From a bacterium (lineage in GTDB: Bacteria > Krumholzibacteriota > Krumholzibacteria > LZORAL124-64-63): a stretch of 10,506 bases of DNA. Where the stretch lies: positions 1-10,506 of the forward strand of contig JAASSM010000022.1 in the NCBI GenBank assembly GCA_021767885.1, written 5' to 3'. Below the pieces are notes generated by a model. The model searched no databases and was not told the DNA's origin. It saw nothing but the letters and a program-made list of their open reading frames with translations. Below, piece after piece: positions 7,954-10,506 of this stretch (the stretch's first letter is position 1; each line of letters opens with the position of its first letter). Both the position numbers and the translations under genes were made by a program.

Positions 7954-9198
7954 ATGAACATCCTGGTGCTCAACTGCGGCTCGTCATCGTTGAAGTTCCA
8001 GCTCGTCGAGACCGATGCCGAGCGCATCGCCGGCGACGACGACCACAAGCTCGCCCGCGGGATCGTCGAGCGCATCGGCAGCCACGGGGTGATCACCTGG
8101 CAGACCGAGGACGGCCGCAAGCGCCGGCACGCCGAGTCCGTCCGCGACCATCGCGCGGCCATCGACCTGGTGCTGCGCTGGCTGATCAGCGACGACAGCG
8201 GCATCGCCTCGATCCGCAAGCTCGGCGACATCCACGCCGTGGGCCATCGCGTGGTGCACGGCGGCGAGCGGTTCCAGCGGTCGGTGAGCATCGACGAGGA
8301 GGTGCTCGCCGGCATCGAGGACTGCTTCGAACTCGCGCCCCTGCACAACCCGGCCAACCTGCTGGGCATCCGCAGCGCCATCGAGCTGCTGGGCGGCGCG
8401 GTGCCGCAGGTGGCGGTCTTCGACACCGCCTTCCACGCGACCATGCCCGAGGAGAGCTACCTCTACGCCATCCCGTATCAGTACTACCGCCGCTACAAGA
8501 TCCGGCGCTACGGCTTCCATGGCACCTCGCACCGTTACGTCTCGTACCGCTACCGGCTCCGGCACGGCGTGGAGCGCGAGCAGCTCGACCTCATCAGCCT
8601 GCACCTGGGCAATGGCGCGAGCGCCTGCGCCATCCGCGGCGGACAGTCGGTGGACACCTCCATGGGCTTCACGCCGCTCGAGGGGCTGGTCATGGGCACG
8701 CGGTCCGGCGACATCGACCCGCAGATCATCGAGTTCCTCATGCAGAAGGAAGGCCTGGACATCCACGAGATGGACACGCTGCTGAACAAGCGGTCGGGCC
8801 TGCTCGGGCTCAGCGGCCTGACCAGCGACATGCGCGAGCTGCTCGAGGAGGCCACCGAGAACGACGACCGCCGCGCCCGCCTGGCCATCGCCATCTTCTG
8901 CCAGCGGGTCAAGGCCTACATCGGCGCTTACCTGGCCAAGCACGGCGCCTTCGACGCCATCGTGATGACCGGTGGCATCGGCGAGAACGCCGCGCCGGTG
9001 CGCGCGCAGATCCTGCAAGGTCTCGAGCACCTGGGCGTCGAGCTGGACGAGCAGGCCAACGAGAACCTGCGCGGCGAGGAAGGGCGCATCACCCGCGAGG
9101 GGTGTCCCCTGCCGGTCTACGTGATCCCCACCGACGAGGAGTTGCTCATCGCCCGCGACACGTTCCGTGTGGTGGAGGACCGGCCGCGGCGCTGGTAG
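7954..9198 (+). CDS. ackA: Acetate kinase
   Basis: This 414-residue cytosolic enzyme interconverts acetate + ATP and acetyl phosphate + ADP. All signature elements are present: NCGSSSLK (7-14) at the N-terminus, HRVVHGG with Arg99, FDTAFH with Asp157, GFHGTSH with His189 (transition-state His), MGTRSGDIDP with Arg250, GGIGENA, and PTDEE with Glu395 for magnesium. Length is normal (about 400). ATG 7954 follows a strong AGGAGGT with seven bases between. No phosphotransacetylase (pta) or phosphoketolase gene flanks it in this window, so the acetyl-phosphate partner must lie elsewhere. It is divergent from the serine hydrolase operon. Confidence 0.97.
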   Translation: MNILVLNCGSSSLKFQLVETDAERIAGDDDHKLARGIVERIGSHGVITWQTEDGRKRRHAESVRDHRAAIDLVLRWLISDDSGIASIRKLGDIHAVGHRVVHGGERFQRSVSIDEEVLAGIEDCFELAPLHNPANLLGIRSAIELLGGAVPQVAVFDTAFHATMPEESYLYAIPYQYYRRYKIRRYGFHGTSHRYVSYRYRLRHGVEREQLDLISLHLGNGASACAIRGGQSVDTSMGFTPLEGLVMGTRSGDIDPQIIEFLMQKEGLDIHEMDTLLNKRSGLLGLSGLTSDMRELLEEATENDDRRARLAIAIFCQRVKAYIGAYLAKHGAFDAIVMTGGIGENAAPVRAQILQGLEHLGVELDEQANENLRGEEGRITREGCPLPVYVIPTDEELLIARDTFRVVEDRPRRW

Positions 9199-9244
9199 CC
9201 GGCGCGCAGATGCCGCTGACAGGCCCCGTCCCGCCGGCGCCTCG

Positions 9245-9352
9245 GTGGTCGACCTCGCCGCCGCCGCGCGTTTCCACGGCCAGGTCCTCGGCCTGCAGAG
9301 CATCGCCACCACCCCGCGTTCGGGGCTTCTTATCCCGGCCGATCCGCGGTAG
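9245..9352 (+). pseudogene. Decayed fragment of a VOC-family gene
   Basis: Bases 9245-9316 align without gaps to 1730-1801 of the intact VOC gene, with 62 of 72 bases identical by my count. The translation VVDLAAAARFHGQVLGLQSIATTP parallels YVDDLAAASRFYGQVLGLQRIATDP. The match covers only the first helix of the fold. Beyond it, scattered similarity (TTCTT and CCGCGGT) continues towards 9350, but the frame ends at TAG 9350-9352 and nothing of the second half remains. It has no ribosome-binding site and overlaps a terminator-like hairpin and the next gene's promoter region, so it is a relic rather than a gene. Confidence 0.7.
9312..9331 (+). terminator. Possible intrinsic terminator behind ackA
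   Basis: CCCCG (9312-9316) pairs with CGGGG (9321-9325) around the loop CGTT, followed by CTTCTT (9326-9331). The stem is short (5 bp) and the T-tract interrupted, but it is the only hairpin-plus-T pattern between ackA (ends 9198) and the next gene (9366). Confidence 0.4.
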
Positions 9353-9355
9353 GCT
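9327..9355 (+). promoter_or_regulatory. Putative promoter of the DUF2868-like gene
   Basis: TTCTTA (9327-9332) and TAGGCT (9350-9355) have 17-bp spacing and three of six matches each to sigma-70 boxes. The expected start, about 9361-9362, is only a few bases before ATG 9366, and no Shine-Dalgarno is visible. That would give a nearly leaderless mRNA. Confidence 0.3.
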
Positions 9356-9365
9356 CGCCAGCGCC

Positions 9366-10506
9366 ATGAACGATTCTCCGCGCACCCGCACCCGGCCCAC
9401 GCCCGGCGATCTGGTGGACGTGGCCCAGCAGCTGGCCCGCGACGCCGAGGCCACCCCTGCCGCGCTGCGCCACCGCGACCGGCGCATCGGCCAGCAGCTC
9501 GGCACCGCGGCGACCGGCCCGGCGGCCCAGGTCCTGGCCTGGCTGTCGGTGCTGCGTCGCGAGCAGGACGACCTCGCCGGCGGTCGCCTGGACGCCCTGC
9601 ATCGCCTGGGCCTGCTCATCTTGGGCGTGGCCGGCCTGCTCGCCGGCTGGGGCGCCGGCGCGGCGGTCTTCCACTACGACGGCACCCACCCGGTGAACGT
9701 GATCCACGTCCTGGCGGTGTTCGTGCTGCTGCAGCTGCTGCTGGTGGCGCTCTTCCTGCTGAGCAGCTTGCCGCGGGCCGCCGCGCGGGCCATCCCCGGC
9801 TTCGCCGCCTTCCAGGACGCCCTGCAGCTGCTCAGCCCCGGCAAGCTGCAGCGCCTGCTGGCGCGCCGCCTGCCCCAGGCCGCACGCGAGTCCCTCGCCG
9901 CGGTGGCCGGCCGCGGCCGCGCCCACGGTCAGCTCTTCGGCGCGGTGGACCGCTGGACCATCTCCCACGCCTCGCAGGTCTTCGCCCTGGGCTTCAACCT
10001 GGGCGCCGTCCTCTGCGCCCTCTCCCTGGTGGTCTTCTCCGACCTCGCCTTCTCCTGGAACACCACCCTGCAGCTCGGCGCCGCCGACCTGACCCGCTGG
10101 ACCGACCGCCTCTCGGCGCCCTGGGCCTGGGCCTTCGCCGACGCGCGGCCCTCGGGCGAGCTGATCGCCGCCACGCGGTACTTCCGCCTCGGCGAGGGCA
10201 CCTTCCCCCGCGCGGTCAGCCCCTCGGGCCTGGGCGGCTGGTGGCCCTTCCTGATCATGGCCATGGCGGTCTACGGCGTCCTGCCGCGCCTGCTCACCCT
10301 GCTGCTGGCGCGCTGGCGCCTGCGGCGGGCGCTGCGGCGCGCGCTGCAACGGCTGCCCGGCCTCGCCGAGCTCCGCGAGCGCCTGGACACCGAGCTGGTG
10401 GAGTCCCGCGCCACCGCCGGCGATCCCGCCGCCGATCCCGTCCCCGGCGGCGTATCCGCCGAGACCTCGCCACCCCGTCCGCTGGCCGGCCGGCCGGTGA
10501 CGGTGA
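9366..10506 (+). CDS. DUF2868-like inner-membrane protein (partial, runs off the window)
   Basis: The frame from ATG 9366 stays open to the last base, giving at least 380 residues with no stop, so the gene is truncated by the window. It has four hydrophobic helices, at about residues 81-101, 113-137, 205-227 and 292-314. A soluble Arg-rich region lies between helices 2 and 3, and the tail is Arg-, Pro- and Ala-rich. The segments FNLGAVLCALSLVVFSDLAFSWNTTLQ and GGWWPFLIMAMAVYGVLPRLL match my memory of the DUF2868 family. In proteobacteria those genes commonly precede a DUF3482 GTPase gene; the window ends before one could be seen. Function is unknown. ATG 9366 is the first ATG of the frame and lacks a ribosome-binding site. 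The opposite strand also has a long open frame here, but it is Gln/Gly/Ala-rich and fold-less, an antisense artefact of GC bias. Confidence 0.78.
   Translation, partial: MNDSPRTRTRPTPGDLVDVAQQLARDAEATPAALRHRDRRIGQQLGTAATGPAAQVLAWLSVLRREQDDLAGGRLDALHRLGLLILGVAGLLAGWGAGAAVFHYDGTHPVNVIHVLAVFVLLQLLLVALFLLSSLPRAAARAIPGFAAFQDALQLLSPGKLQRLLARRLPQAARESLAAVAGRGRAHGQLFGAVDRWTISHASQVFALGFNLGAVLCALSLVVFSDLAFSWNTTLQLGAADLTRWTDRLSAPWAWAFADARPSGELIAATRYFRLGEGTFPRAVSPSGLGGWWPFLIMAMAVYGVLPRLLTLLLARWRLRRALRRALQRLPGLAELRERLDTELVESRATAGDPAADPVPGGVSAETSPPRPLAGRPVTV

Noticed and set aside
9330..10349. 339-codon minus-strand open frame at the right end
   Set aside because: It is Gln/Gly/Ala/Glu-rich without fold or motif and lies opposite the four-helix DUF2868-like frame, which has clear membrane helices and family-like segments.

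Overview
This is a GC-rich chromosomal segment, very rich in G/C at third codon positions. It looks like a Gram-negative-type bacterium, because two of the proteins carry export signal peptides and there is an inner-membrane DUF2868-type protein. A cytosolic-looking kinase/TolB-like/TPR fusion is common in Acidobacteriota, Gemmatimonadota, Krumholzibacteriota/Eisenbacteria-like lineages and Myxococcota. The phylum cannot be fixed from this window, so that placement is inference. I see no phage, insertion sequence, CRISPR array, tRNA or rRNA.

Layout: bases 1-53 are the tail of an unidentified gene. At 149-877 (+) lies a short-chain dehydrogenase that keeps Ser and Lys but has Val in place of the catalytic Tyr. 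A DUF985 cupin (1002-1529, -) and a small VOC/glyoxalase-fold protein (1694-2110, +) are divergent and share a 164-bp promoter region containing an inverted repeat. Bases 2111-2613 appear non-coding. They hold an 18-bp perfect palindrome, an AT-rich island and an eleven-unit 12-bp tandem repeat. They precede a 730-residue Ser/Thr protein kinase with TolB-like and TPR regions (2614-4806, +).

Convergent to the kinase is a likely two-gene minus-strand unit of exported enzymes: a beta-lactamase-fold serine hydrolase (7563-6187), then an M1-like zinc metallopeptidase (6102-4843). A 390-bp divergent intergenic region separates the hydrolase from ackA, acetate kinase (7954-9198, +). Behind ackA is a short decayed copy of the VOC gene found 7.5 kb upstream. 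It overlaps a terminator-like hairpin and a putative promoter for a four-helix DUF2868-like membrane protein (9366 to beyond the window end).

The genes do not form one pathway. The window looks like a series of small transcription units: signalling (kinase), secreted hydrolysis (serine hydrolase and metallopeptidase), acetate/acetyl-phosphate metabolism (ackA), and housekeeping or accessory enzymes. The most unusual items are the Tyr-less SDR, the M1-like protein lacking a recognisable GAMEN motif and with a shortened zinc-ligand spacing, the structured region upstream of the kinase, and the VOC relic next to ackA.
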